Notes under the pieces: model-generated | The model's database searches: none | Seen by the model: the letters and a program-made list of their open reading frames with translations, nothing else | Told to the model about the DNA's origin: nothing | Translations under genes and position numbers: made by a program | Assembly: GCF_900119915.1 (NCBI RefSeq) | Contig: NZ_LT635455.1 | Location: forward strand, 1,674,001-1,738,000 | Direction: 5' to 3' | From: Olsenella timonensis | Lineage (GTDB): Bacteria > Actinomycetota > Coriobacteriia > Coriobacteriales > Atopobiaceae | DNA: 64,000 nt | Part shown: positions 53,696 through 61,326 of the stretch, in pieces | Layout of the letters: the number at the start of each line of letters is the position of its first letter | Position numbering within the stretch: position 1 is the stretch's first letter

Positions 53696-55633
53696 CAGCG
53701 CCTCGAGCTCGGCGAGCCAGAGCGTCGAGCAGGCGTCCGACGGCATGCGCAGGTCGCCGCGCGGGCTCACGGCAGCCGATCCCACCTTGGGGCCGTCAGG
53801 CAGGCAGCTGCGCTTGAACTGCTGGGCAAAGTAGCGGCGATAGAAGACCTTGATCCAGGAGAGGATCGTGGTGTCGTCGTACTTCTCGCCCAGGGCATAG
53901 CGGGCGAGACGGTAGACCTTGGACGGGTTGGTGCCGCGGCGCAGGACCTCGTAGAGGAAGAAGTCGTGGAGCTCGTAGGGACCCACAAGGTCCTCGGTCT
54001 TCTGGGCGATCTTGCCATCCCCCGTGGCGGGCAGGAGCTCCGGCGAGACCGGCGTGTCCAAAACGTCGAGAAGAACCTCGGACTCCGCAGCGTCTCCGCA
54101 GGTGTCCGCCACGTAGCGCACGAGGTGGCGCACCAGCGTCTTGGGCACGCTCGCGTTGACGGCGTACATGGACATGTGGTCGCCGTTGTAGGTGGCCCAG
54201 CCGAGCGCCAGCTCGGAGAGGTCGCCGGTGCCGATCACGAGGCCGCCCTCCTGGTTGGCCACGTCCATGAGGATCTGCGTGCGCTCGCGCGCCTGGGAGT
54301 TCTCGTAGGTGACGTCGTGGACGGACTCGTCGTGGCCGATGTCGGAGAAGTGCTGGCGCACCGAGGCGGCGATGTCGATCTCGCGCAGCTCGGCGCCCAC
54401 GGTACAGGCGAGCTCGCAAGCATTGTTGTAGGTGCGGTCCGTGGTGCCGAAGCCGGGCATGGTCACCGCGATGACGCCGTCGCGCGGAAGTCCCAGCAGG
54501 TCGAAGGCACGCACGGTCACGAGCAGGGCGAGCGTGGAATCCAAGCCGCCCGAGAGGCCGATGACCGCACGGCGCGAGTGCGTGTGCGCGAGGCGCTTGG
54601 CGAGGCCGTGCGCCTGGATGGCAATGACGTCCTCACAGCGCTCCGCACGACGGGCGGGGTCGGACGGCACAAAGGGATGCGGGTCCACCCAGCGCGTGAG
54701 CGGGATCTCGCGGGAGACGGCATCCGCGCCCAGCGAGAAGGGCACGCTCACGTAGCCCATCTCCTCGGCCGCGGTCGCGCACTCGAAGGTGGACATGCGC
54801 GTGCGCTCGGCCGCGAGGAAGCGAACGTCCACCTCAGAGACGGCGCGACCGCCGCCGAAGGGCTTGCCCTCCGCGAGTAGACGACCATTCTCGGCCACGA
54901 GGTCGTGTCCGGAGAAGACGAGGTCCTGCGTGGACTCGCCGGTGCCGGCGCTGGCGTAGACGTAGCCGCAGAGCAGGCGCGCGCTCTGGCCGGTGACAAG
55001 GGCGCGGCGATAGTCGGCCTTGCCCACGAGCGCGTTGGACGCGCTGAGGTTGCAGATCAGTGTGGCGCCCGCCTGCGCGTGAGCAATCGAGGGCGGCGCA
55101 GCGACCCAGAGGTCCTCACATATTTCCGCCGCGACCACAAGTTCGGGAAGCTCCAGGCACGAGAAGAGCAGGTTGGTGCCAAAGAGCACGTCCTTCTCGC
55201 CGCCCACGGAGGCGGTGACGGGATCGACCGGGCCGGGGACAAAGTGGCGCCCCTCATAAAACTCGTTGTAGGTGGGGATGTGGGTCTTGGGGACGACGCC
55301 GAGGATGGCACCGTGCGAGACGAACGCGGCGCAGTTGTAGAGCTTGCCATTGGCGCGCACGGGCACGCCCGCGAGCAGCAAGGCGTCGAGGTCCGCCGTG
55401 CGGGCCGCAAAGTCTGCAAGACCGGCATCGGCGGCACGAATGAGCGCGTCCTGCCAGAAGAGGTCCTCGCAGGTGTAGCCCGTGAGCGCAAGCTCGGGAA
55501 GGACGATGACGGCGGCGCCGTCCTTCTCGGCCGCCTCACGCGCCGCGGCCACACAGGCCTCCACGTTGAAGGCCACGTCCGCAACGCGAACCTCCGGCGT
55601 CACCGCCGCGACCTTGACGAACCCGTCCCTCAT
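53693..55633 (-). CDS. nadE: Glutamine-dependent NAD+ synthetase
   Basis: 646 aa. The N-terminal nitrilase/glutaminase domain (about 1-280: LPELALTGYTCEDL, KTHIPTYNEFYEGR, and AEICEDLWVAAPP with catalytic Cys near 170) is fused to the C-terminal ATP pyrophosphatase domain with P-loop GLSGGLDSTLAL near residue 357. It makes NAD+ from deamido-NAD+ using glutamine as nitrogen donor. ATG 55633 follows GGGAGG; an earlier in-frame ATG at 55654 lies next to a REP. The stop codon is part of a REP. Confidence 0.96.
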   Translation of the reverse strand: MRDGFVKVAAVTPEVRVADVAFNVEACVAAAREAAEKDGAAVIVLPELALTGYTCEDLFWQDALIRAADAGLADFAARTADLDALLLAGVPVRANGKLYNCAAFVSHGAILGVVPKTHIPTYNEFYEGRHFVPGPVDPVTASVGGEKDVLFGTNLLFSCLELPELVVAAEICEDLWVAAPPSIAHAQAGATLICNLSASNALVGKADYRRALVTGQSARLLCGYVYASAGTGESTQDLVFSGHDLVAENGRLLAEGKPFGGGRAVSEVDVRFLAAERTRMSTFECATAAEEMGYVSVPFSLGADAVSREIPLTRWVDPHPFVPSDPARRAERCEDVIAIQAHGLAKRLAHTHSRRAVIGLSGGLDSTLALLVTVRAFDLLGLPRDGVIAVTMPGFGTTDRTYNNACELACTVGAELREIDIAASVRQHFSDIGHDESVHDVTYENSQARERTQILMDVANQEGGLVIGTGDLSELALGWATYNGDHMSMYAVNASVPKTLVRHLVRYVADTCGDAAESEVLLDVLDTPVSPELLPATGDGKIAQKTEDLVGPYELHDFFLYEVLRRGTNPSKVYRLARYALGEKYDDTTILSWIKVFYRRYFAQQFKRSCLPDGPKVGSAAVSPRGDLRMPSDACSTLWLAELEAL

Positions 55634-55646
55634 CCCAACCTCCCTA

Positions 55647-55679
55647 TGATCCAAAAGGGGACAGACCCCTTTTGGATCA
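55647..55679. repeat. REP palindrome downstream of the transposase gene
   Basis: 33 bp: TGATCCAAAAGGGG arms around ACAGA, the reverse of the TCTGT centre at 53663 and 56534. Its last TCA is the stop codon of the RAYT gene. With the REP at 56534 it forms inverted ends around the transposase gene. Confidence 0.93.
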
Positions 55680-56453
55680 CTCTGCTTGATCGACCCTCAT
55701 TCTTCTCAGTTTATTTGTTACGCGCGAAATTGTGCAGGTTCCAATTCCAGTCAGTCGCTCGATTTGCTTAACGGACAGGCCGACGTCCCGAAGATCTAAA
55801 AGTCTCTGGTCGCGCTCCGCCTTGGGGAGCGCCTTCACCTCATGGGCAGGCAGCTCGCCCAGGGCAAGGCGCGCAACATCGCCCATCTCGTCCTCGGGAA
55901 CCCGAGCGCGGCGATCAAAGCGGTATGTACGCCTCTGCTCGGGCTGGCTGTAGGCAGCAAACCCTTCGGCTCCGCCAAGCATGTCCAAGACAAGGGATGT
56001 ATTGGCAATCTCCGAGGATCCCACGTACTCGCGGTAGCTGCTCCATGGGTACTCTGCCGCCGGGCAAATCCCGGCGTTTTCCGGATTGTCGTGGACGTAA
56101 CGGATGGCCTGGAGCAGGTATGCCTCGTTCTCGATCGGGCAGCTTTTGAACCGGTTTTCAAAGACGTGGCCCACCCTCCCCGACTTACGGTTGAATCGCT
56201 GCGCGTAGCCGCCGGAGAGTCTCTGCATCATCTCGCTCAGCGCCTGCGCCGGGTCCTCCAGCACAAGGTGCACGTGGTTCTCCATAAGGCACCACGCCAG
56301 AACGTGGATTCCGGCGTCTTCCGCCCTCTTTACAAGGAGCTCGAGAAAAGCACGGCGATCGGCATCGTCCTCAAAGATTATCTGCCTACCGTTTCCGCGC
56401 AGAATCACGTGGTAGAAGCCCGACTCAGCAGTTGCCCTTGGCGCTCGCGGCAT
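55677..56453 (-). CDS. REP-associated tyrosine transposase (RAYT, Y1_Tnp)
   Basis: 258 aa. HUH single-strand endonuclease fold: the metal/HUH motif is MENHVHLVLE (H-x-H), with GFYHVILRGNGRQ at the N-terminus and RVGHVFENRFKS, NEAYLLQAIRYVHDNPENAG after it; the nucleophilic tyrosine is expected in the latter region. A C-terminal helix-turn-helix (VGLSVKQIERLTGIGTCTIS) is attached. RAYTs are single-copy relatives of IS200/IS605 transposases that spread REP palindromes. ATG 56453 follows GGGGAGGGGG. The gene is flanked by inverted REPs and its stop codon is in one. Confidence 0.93.
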   Translation of the reverse strand: MPRAPRATAESGFYHVILRGNGRQIIFEDDADRRAFLELLVKRAEDAGIHVLAWCLMENHVHLVLEDPAQALSEMMQRLSGGYAQRFNRKSGRVGHVFENRFKSCPIENEAYLLQAIRYVHDNPENAGICPAAEYPWSSYREYVGSSEIANTSLVLDMLGGAEGFAAYSQPEQRRTYRFDRRARVPEDEMGDVARLALGELPAHEVKALPKAERDQRLLDLRDVGLSVKQIERLTGIGTCTISRVTNKLRRMRVDQAE

Positions 56454-56533
56454 AAAGACCCCCTCCCCTAGGTGAAGGCTCTCATACCCGGAGAAGGGGG
56501 GCCACTTTCAGACAGGTTAAGGCAGACGAAAAA

Positions 56534-56566
56534 TGATCCAAAAGGGGTCTGTCCCCTTTTGAATCA
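56534..56566. repeat. REP palindrome upstream of the transposase gene
   Basis: 33 bp with TGATCCAAAAGGGG and centre TCTGT; the right arm has one mismatch (GAATCA for GGATCA). Its TCA end (56564-56566) is the stop codon of the ABC transporter ATPase gene. It lies 80 bp upstream of the RAYT start. Confidence 0.92.
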
Positions 56567-57334
56567 CCCCTCGAGGTAGCGGGCGAGGAACTCGCGGGTG
56601 CGCGGGTGCTCCGGCGCGGAGAAGATCTTGGAGGGCGCGCCCTTCTCGGCGATGACGCCCTTGTCCATGAAGACGACCTCGTCGGAGACGTTCTTGGCGA
56701 AGGCCATCTCGTGCGTGACCACGACCATCGTCATGCCCTCCGCCGCAAGCCGGCGCATGACCTCGAGGACCTCGCCCACGATCTCCGGGTCGAGCGCCGA
56801 GGTGGGCTCGTCGAAGAGCATGAGGTCGGGCTGCATGCACAGGGCGCGCGCGATGGCGACGCGCTGCTTCTGGCCGCCGGAGAGGTTGTTGACGTCCGCG
56901 CGCGCGAAGTCCGCGAGGCCCACCGCGTCGAGATGCCCGAGCGCCACGCGCTCCGCCTCGGCCTTGCCCATCTTCTTGAGCGTCACGGGCGCGAGCGTGC
57001 AGTTGTCGAGCACGTTCATGTTGTTGAACAGGTTGAAGCCCTGGAAGACCATGCCGATCTTCTCGCGCAGGCGGTTCACGTCGACGTGCTCGGCGGCGAG
57101 GTCCGCCCCGTGGAACCACACGTGCCCGGCGTCGGGCGTCTCGAGCAGGTTGATGCAGCGCAGCAGCGTGGACTTGCCCGACCCGGAGGCGCCGATGATC
57201 GTGACCACCTGGCCGGGCATGACGTCGAGGTTGATGTCGCGCAGGACCTCGAGGTCGCCGAAGGACTTGCGCAGCCCCTCGATGCGGACCATCGGCTCGG
57301 AGGAGCCCGCGGCGCGGGCGTTGTTCTCTGTCAT
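56564..57334 (-). CDS. Polar amino-acid ABC transporter ATPase
   Basis: 256 aa. Walker [14 protein letters not shown]-loop [31 protein letters not shown], and Walker [15 protein letters not shown]; the VFQ-NLF-NM segment is typical of glutamine/arginine/cystine uptake ATPases. Together with the permease (4 nt upstream) and binding protein it forms an importer. ATG 57334 follows GGAGGGG. Stop codon lies in a REP. Confidence 0.95.
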   Translation of the reverse strand: MTENNARAAGSSEPMVRIEGLRKSFGDLEVLRDINLDVMPGQVVTIIGASGSGKSTLLRCINLLETPDAGHVWFHGADLAAEHVDVNRLREKIGMVFQGFNLFNNMNVLDNCTLAPVTLKKMGKAEAERVALGHLDAVGLADFARADVNNLSGGQKQRVAIARALCMQPDLMLFDEPTSALDPEIVGEVLEVMRRLAAEGMTMVVVTHEMAFAKNVSDEVVFMDKGVIAEKGAPSKIFSAPEHPRTREFLARYLEG

Positions 57335-57338
57335 GGCT

Positions 57339-58514
57339 TTACCCCTCCACCTTCACGGGCGCGTCCGAGGTGCTGCCCACGGACTCGACCTTGACGTCAA
57401 AGCGGCGCGCGAACCGGCCGAGCAGCCACGTTGCCACCATCGTGAGGATGAGGTAGGCCACCGTGGAGATGAGGGCCGTCTGGAACTGCTGGTAGTAGAT
57501 GCCGGCCACGGTGGTAGTGGCGAACATGAGGTCGAACGTGCCGATCACGGAGAGCACCGAGGAGTCCTTGATGTTGATGACGAGCTCGTTGGAGAGGCCG
57601 GGGATCGCGTACTTGATGCCCTGCGGGAAGACCACCTTGCGCATGGCCTGCCACTGAGAGAGCCCGAGCGAGCGCGCCGCCTCCGTCTGGCCCTTGTCGA
57701 CCGACTCGATGCCGCCGCGCAGCACCTCCATCATGTAGGCGGTGGAGTTGAGCGTGATCGTCACGAGGCCCGCGGCGAACGTCGTCCAGATGCCGTTGAT
57801 CTGCGTGGTGGTGAGGCTCGTCAGGCGGAAGAGGCCGAAGATGCCGAAGTAGATGATCATGGCCTGCACCATCATCGGCGTGCCGCGGACCACGGTCGAG
57901 TAGACCTTGGCGAAGCCCGAGCCCACGACCTTCCAGAAGCGCACGAAGTCGTTGTCGGGCCGGTCGATGGTCTGGATGCGGGCGAAGACGAGCAGCAGCG
58001 CCAGGAAAAACGCGATCGCCGTGCCAAAGACGGCCAGCTCGACGGTGGTGACGAGACCCGTGAAGAACGTGTCGCGCCCCTGGTAGAGGATGTAGCACAT
58101 GCTCTCCAGCATGGGCTCGGGACGCCGGGGCTCGGGCAGGGACGCCGCCGCCACGGCAACGCTCCACGCAGACGCCACGCCCATGACCACGCGGTCCACG
58201 AAGAGCACCAGGGCGATCGCCCAGATGACGTAGGACGCGTAGCGCAGCGCCCGGCGCGCGGCCGGCCTGACGAACGGCGCGGTCCGCGCGTAGTCCTTCC
58301 AGCGCGCGAGCTTGAACACGAGCGCGACGGCGCTCAGGACGAGCCAGGCGACGAGCACGTAGTACATGACGAGCTCGACGGTGAACGCCCGTGCGAGGAA
58401 GCTCATCTCCGGACGCGGCGAACTGGAGAGCAGCATGCCGACCAGCGCCGCGACGCTCGTTCCGAGAAGGACGTAGCGGTGGTCGCGCGTCAGAAAGTCA
58501 CGCAATCTTGTCAT
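57339..58514 (-). CDS. Polar amino-acid ABC transporter permease with N-terminal extension
   Basis: 391 aa, longer than the usual 220-aa permease. The C-terminal part (about 150-375) is the standard HisM/GlnP domain with five helices and EAA motif ([20 protein letters not shown]). The first 130 residues add three extra membrane helices ([50 protein letters not shown]) with no known function. ATG 58514 follows AAGGAG. Only one permease gene is present, so it may act as a homodimer. Confidence 0.92.
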   Translation of the reverse strand: MTRLRDFLTRDHRYVLLGTSVAALVGMLLSSSPRPEMSFLARAFTVELVMYYVLVAWLVLSAVALVFKLARWKDYARTAPFVRPAARRALRYASYVIWAIALVLFVDRVVMGVASAWSVAVAAASLPEPRRPEPMLESMCYILYQGRDTFFTGLVTTVELAVFGTAIAFFLALLLVFARIQTIDRPDNDFVRFWKVVGSGFAKVYSTVVRGTPMMVQAMIIYFGIFGLFRLTSLTTTQINGIWTTFAAGLVTITLNSTAYMMEVLRGGIESVDKGQTEAARSLGLSQWQAMRKVVFPQGIKYAIPGLSNELVINIKDSSVLSVIGTFDLMFATTTVAGIYYQQFQTALISTVAYLILTMVATWLLGRFARRFDVKVESVGSTSDAPVKVEG

Positions 58515-58603
58515 TCGGGAACTCCTTGCACCTCTCGCCGCAAACGGGACGAGGGTCGCGCCCTCGCCCCGTTCGGCGTCTAGCTAAAACGGTCGGCTCT
58601 GCC

Positions 58604-59524
58604 CTAGGCCGGCTGACGGTCCATGCAGTCGTTCCACATCTGCTGGCGCTCGTCCTCGGGAATGCCGGCGATCACCTCGTTGATCTGCTCGAGGACGGCG
58701 TCCTGCCCCTTGGCGATGGCCGCGTTGTCGGGCATGACGGAGCCCTCGAACTTCTCCTCCATCTCAAGCTCCACGAAGTCGGGGTAGGTCTCGAGCAGCT
58801 TGGGCACGGAGAGCATCGAGTAGGTGATGACGTCGCTCGTGCCGGAGGCGAGGCTCTCCACGACCGCGGGCACGGTCTCGCCGGGGGTCATGTGGTTGAT
58901 GTCGGGAATCTGGTCGATCACCGTGTCGTACATCGTGGCGGCCTGGCCCATGACCGAGGCGCCCGCGAGGTCGGCGAAGGTGGTGGCGCCGGCGTAGGGC
59001 GAGTCGGACGTGGTGATCATCACGATGTCGTCGTCGATGTAGGAGTCGGAGAAGTCCGCGGACTGCGCACGGTCCGGGTCGACGGACATGCCCGCGCAGA
59101 CGATGTCGATCTGGCCGTTGTTGAGCGAGTCGATGAGCGCGGAGAAGTCCAGCTTGACGGCCACGGGCTCCATGCCCAGGGCCTCGGCGATGCGCTTGGC
59201 GACCTGCACGTCGTAGCCGTCGGCAAAGGCGCCGTCGACGTTGTCGATGGGAATGGTGTACTCGGACTCCTCGGAGACCTGCCAGTTGTACGGGGCGTAG
59301 GCCGCCTCCATGCCAACGCGCAGCGTCACGCCGTCGCCGAGGGTGGCCTCGGCGGCGTCGGCGTCGTCGGTCGCGTCGGCGTCATCGGTGGTGGCGTCCT
59401 GCGCGGCGGGGCCGCAGCCGGAAAGGACCATCACGCCTCCCATGCCCGCCACGAGGCTCGACAGCTTGAGGAAGTCGCGGCGAGATACTCTGTCAGATAC
59501 GTACACGTGCGGGGTGGCCTTCAT
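58604..59524 (-). CDS. Amino-acid ABC transporter substrate-binding lipoprotein
   Basis: 306 aa. A twin-arginine-like start (SRRDFLKLSSLVAG) leads to lipobox LSGC, then an Asp/Ala/Thr-rich linker (about 42-65). The mature part is a type 3 solute-binding protein: GVTLRVGMEAAYAPYNWQ and GYDVQVAKRIAEALG, typical of polar amino acid or cystine binders. ATG 59524 follows AAAGGAACC. First gene of the transporter operon, divergent from a cysteine desulfidase gene, which suggests cysteine or cystine as substrate (inference). Confidence 0.93.
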   Translation of the reverse strand: MKATPHVYVSDRVSRRDFLKLSSLVAGMGGVMVLSGCGPAAQDATTDDADATDDADAAEATLGDGVTLRVGMEAAYAPYNWQVSEESEYTIPIDNVDGAFADGYDVQVAKRIAEALGMEPVAVKLDFSALIDSLNNGQIDIVCAGMSVDPDRAQSADFSDSYIDDDIVMITTSDSPYAGATTFADLAGASVMGQAATMYDTVIDQIPDINHMTPGETVPAVVESLASGTSDVITYSMLSVPKLLETYPDFVELEMEEKFEGSVMPDNAAIAKGQDAVLEQINEVIAGIPEDERQQMWNDCMDRQPA

Positions 59525-59704
59525 GGTGGTTCCTTTCCCTTTTGTGGTAATCCCCTTCCGCGCGACGCAACCGGAGGGGACCCATTCCCCTCCCCCTTGC
59601 AAGCGGGCGCACCCGATGCGAGAAAGTTACGCGCACGTCGGCAGGATACAACGGGGCGAGAGGAACCGCTAGCTGATACCATGCTGAGAAACACCGCCGT
59701 AACG

Positions 59705-59775
59705 GGTCAATTGGGGACAGTCCCCTTTTGACCCACGAGGCCAATGGGTCAAAAGGGGACTGTCCCCAATTGACC
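59705..59775. repeat. Paired inverted REPs (BIME-like) upstream of the desulfidase gene
   Basis: Two REPs face each other with a short spacer. The first (59705-59733) has arms GGTCAATTGGGGAC and GTCCCCTTTTGACC; the second (59747-59775) is its exact reverse complement. Each palindrome is internally imperfect (AATT versus TTTT), but the two copies pair perfectly with each other over 29 bp. The pair ends 15 bp before the start codon and would be in the 5' leader. Confidence 0.92.
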
Positions 59776-59790
59776 TCCAGGGAGGGTCGC

Positions 59791-61077
59791 ATGGACCAGG
59801 AGACCTACGACGCCTACGTCGCCATTCTCGAGGAGGAGCTCGTCTGCGCGATGGGCTGCACCGAGCCCATCGCCGTGGCCTACTGCGCCGCGCTCGCGCG
59901 CCGCGCCCTCGGCGCGATGCCGGATCGCGTGTGCGTGGCGGCGTCGGCGAACATCATCAAGAACGTGAAGAGCGTCGTGGTGCCCAACACGGGCGGCGCG
60001 CGCGGCATCGAGGCCGCCGCGGCGGCGGGCGTGGTCGCGGGCGACGCGGACGCCAAGCTGGAGGTCCTCGCAGGCGTGACCGGCGAGCAGGTCGCCGAGA
60101 TGCGCGACTACCTCGCCACCCACGAGGTCAGCGTGTCACCGAGCGAGCAACCGTGGATCTTCGACATCCAGGTGCGCGCGGAGGCCGGGGGGCACGTGGC
60201 GCTCTGCGAGATCGCCGGCTCGCACACCAACGTCATTCGCGTCGAGCGCGACGACGAGGTCCTTCTCGACGCGCCCTTCGAGGAGGGCGCGGACGAGGGA
60301 GACGCCGGCACGGACCGCTCGTGCCTCTCCATCGAGAATATCGTCGAGTTTGCCGACGCCGTGGACCTGGGGGACGTCAAGCAGGTGCTCGGCCGACAAA
60401 TCGCCTGCAACGTGGAGATCTCGCACGAGGGGCTGAGGGGCGACTGGGGCGCCAACGTCGGCAGCGTGCTGCTGGAGGCGTACGGCGACGGCGTGGCCAA
60501 CCGCGCCAAGGCCTGGGCCGCCGCAGGCTCCGACGCGCGCATGGGCGGCTGCGAGCTGCCCGTGGTCATCAACTCCGGGAGCGGCAACCAGGGCATCACG
60601 GCAAGCGTGCCCGTCATCGTCTACGCGCGCGAGCTGGGCGTCTCCCATGACGAGCTGCTGCGCGCGCTCGTGGTGTCCAACCTCGTGACCATCCACCTCA
60701 AGACCGGCATCGGCCGGCTCTCCGCCTACTGCGGCGCCACGAGCGCGGGCGCGGGCGCGGCGGCCGGCATCACCTATCTCTACGGGGGGCGCGCGGACGA
60801 GATCTCGCACACGGTGGTCAACGCCATCGCCATCGACTCCGGCATGGTCTGCGACGGCGCCAAGGCAAGCTGCGCGGCCAAGATCGCGAGCGCCGTGGAG
60901 GCAGGCCTTCTGGGCATGCAGATGCAGCGCCAGGGCAAGCAGTTCTACGGTGGCGACGGCATCGTGGTCAAGGGCGTGGAGAACACGATCCGCAACGTGG
61001 GCGTGCTCGCGGCGCAGGGCATGCGCGAGACCGACCGCACGATCATCGAGCTCATGTGCGAGTCCGGCGCCTGCTAG
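59791..61077 (+). CDS. L-cysteine desulfidase (CyuA/UPF0597 family)
   Basis: 428 aa, cytoplasmic 4Fe-4S enzyme of the serine dehydratase alpha family. It opens LEEELVCAMGCTEPIAVAYC, with the GCTEP cluster cysteine, and has GSGNQGITASVPVI, SAYCGATSAGAGAAAG and IDSGMVCDGAKASCAAKI. It degrades cysteine to pyruvate, ammonia and sulfide. ATG 59791 follows GGAGGG, 15 bp after a REP pair. It is divergent from an amino-acid ABC transporter, likely the matching uptake system. Confidence 0.92.
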   Translation: MDQETYDAYVAILEEELVCAMGCTEPIAVAYCAALARRALGAMPDRVCVAASANIIKNVKSVVVPNTGGARGIEAAAAAGVVAGDADAKLEVLAGVTGEQVAEMRDYLATHEVSVSPSEQPWIFDIQVRAEAGGHVALCEIAGSHTNVIRVERDDEVLLDAPFEEGADEGDAGTDRSCLSIENIVEFADAVDLGDVKQVLGRQIACNVEISHEGLRGDWGANVGSVLLEAYGDGVANRAKAWAAAGSDARMGGCELPVVINSGSGNQGITASVPVIVYARELGVSHDELLRALVVSNLVTIHLKTGIGRLSAYCGATSAGAGAAAGITYLYGGRADEISHTVVNAIAIDSGMVCDGAKASCAAKIASAVEAGLLGMQMQRQGKQFYGGDGIVVKGVENTIRNVGVLAAQGMRETDRTIIELMCESGAC

Positions 61078-61123
61078 GCTGAACCTCGGCTGCCAGCCTA
61101 TCGGCGTCTCGCAGCCCTATTGT

Positions 61124-61248
61124 CAGTTTTAGGCAGTTTATTCCGGAGCATGCGAGTATCGAAGCCCGCTTGGATCATAAAACTGCAGGTAGATAAGTCA
61201 CGAGAAATGTAGCTACTTAGCCTCTCTCGTGAAAACTGCCTAAAACTG
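61124..61248. repeat. 125-bp inverted repeat element E4 (TAGGCAGTTT family)
   Basis: CAGTTTTAGGCAGTTT (61124-61139) and its exact complement (61233-61248) form the ends. AGTA lies 31 nt in from the left (61155), TACTT ends 30 nt from the right end (61218), and the core GCAGGTAGA (61185-61193) ends 55 nt from the right end. Orientation is the same as E3 and opposite to E1 and E2. An extra ATAAAACTGCAG inside resembles part of an arm. It lies between the convergent desulfidase and tsa genes. Confidence 0.9.
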
Positions 61249-61326
61249 CTTGAAGGGTCTGACTCAAGGCTTAGGAGCGACGAGCACGCGGGGCGCCAAG
61301 ACGATGCGCAGACCCATCCGCTCGCA

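Noticed and set aside
59728-59790. Upstream in-frame start for the cysteine desulfidase
   Set aside because: It would translate the REP pair (GSKGDCPQLT); the ATG at 59791 has its own GGAGGG and matches the family N-terminus.
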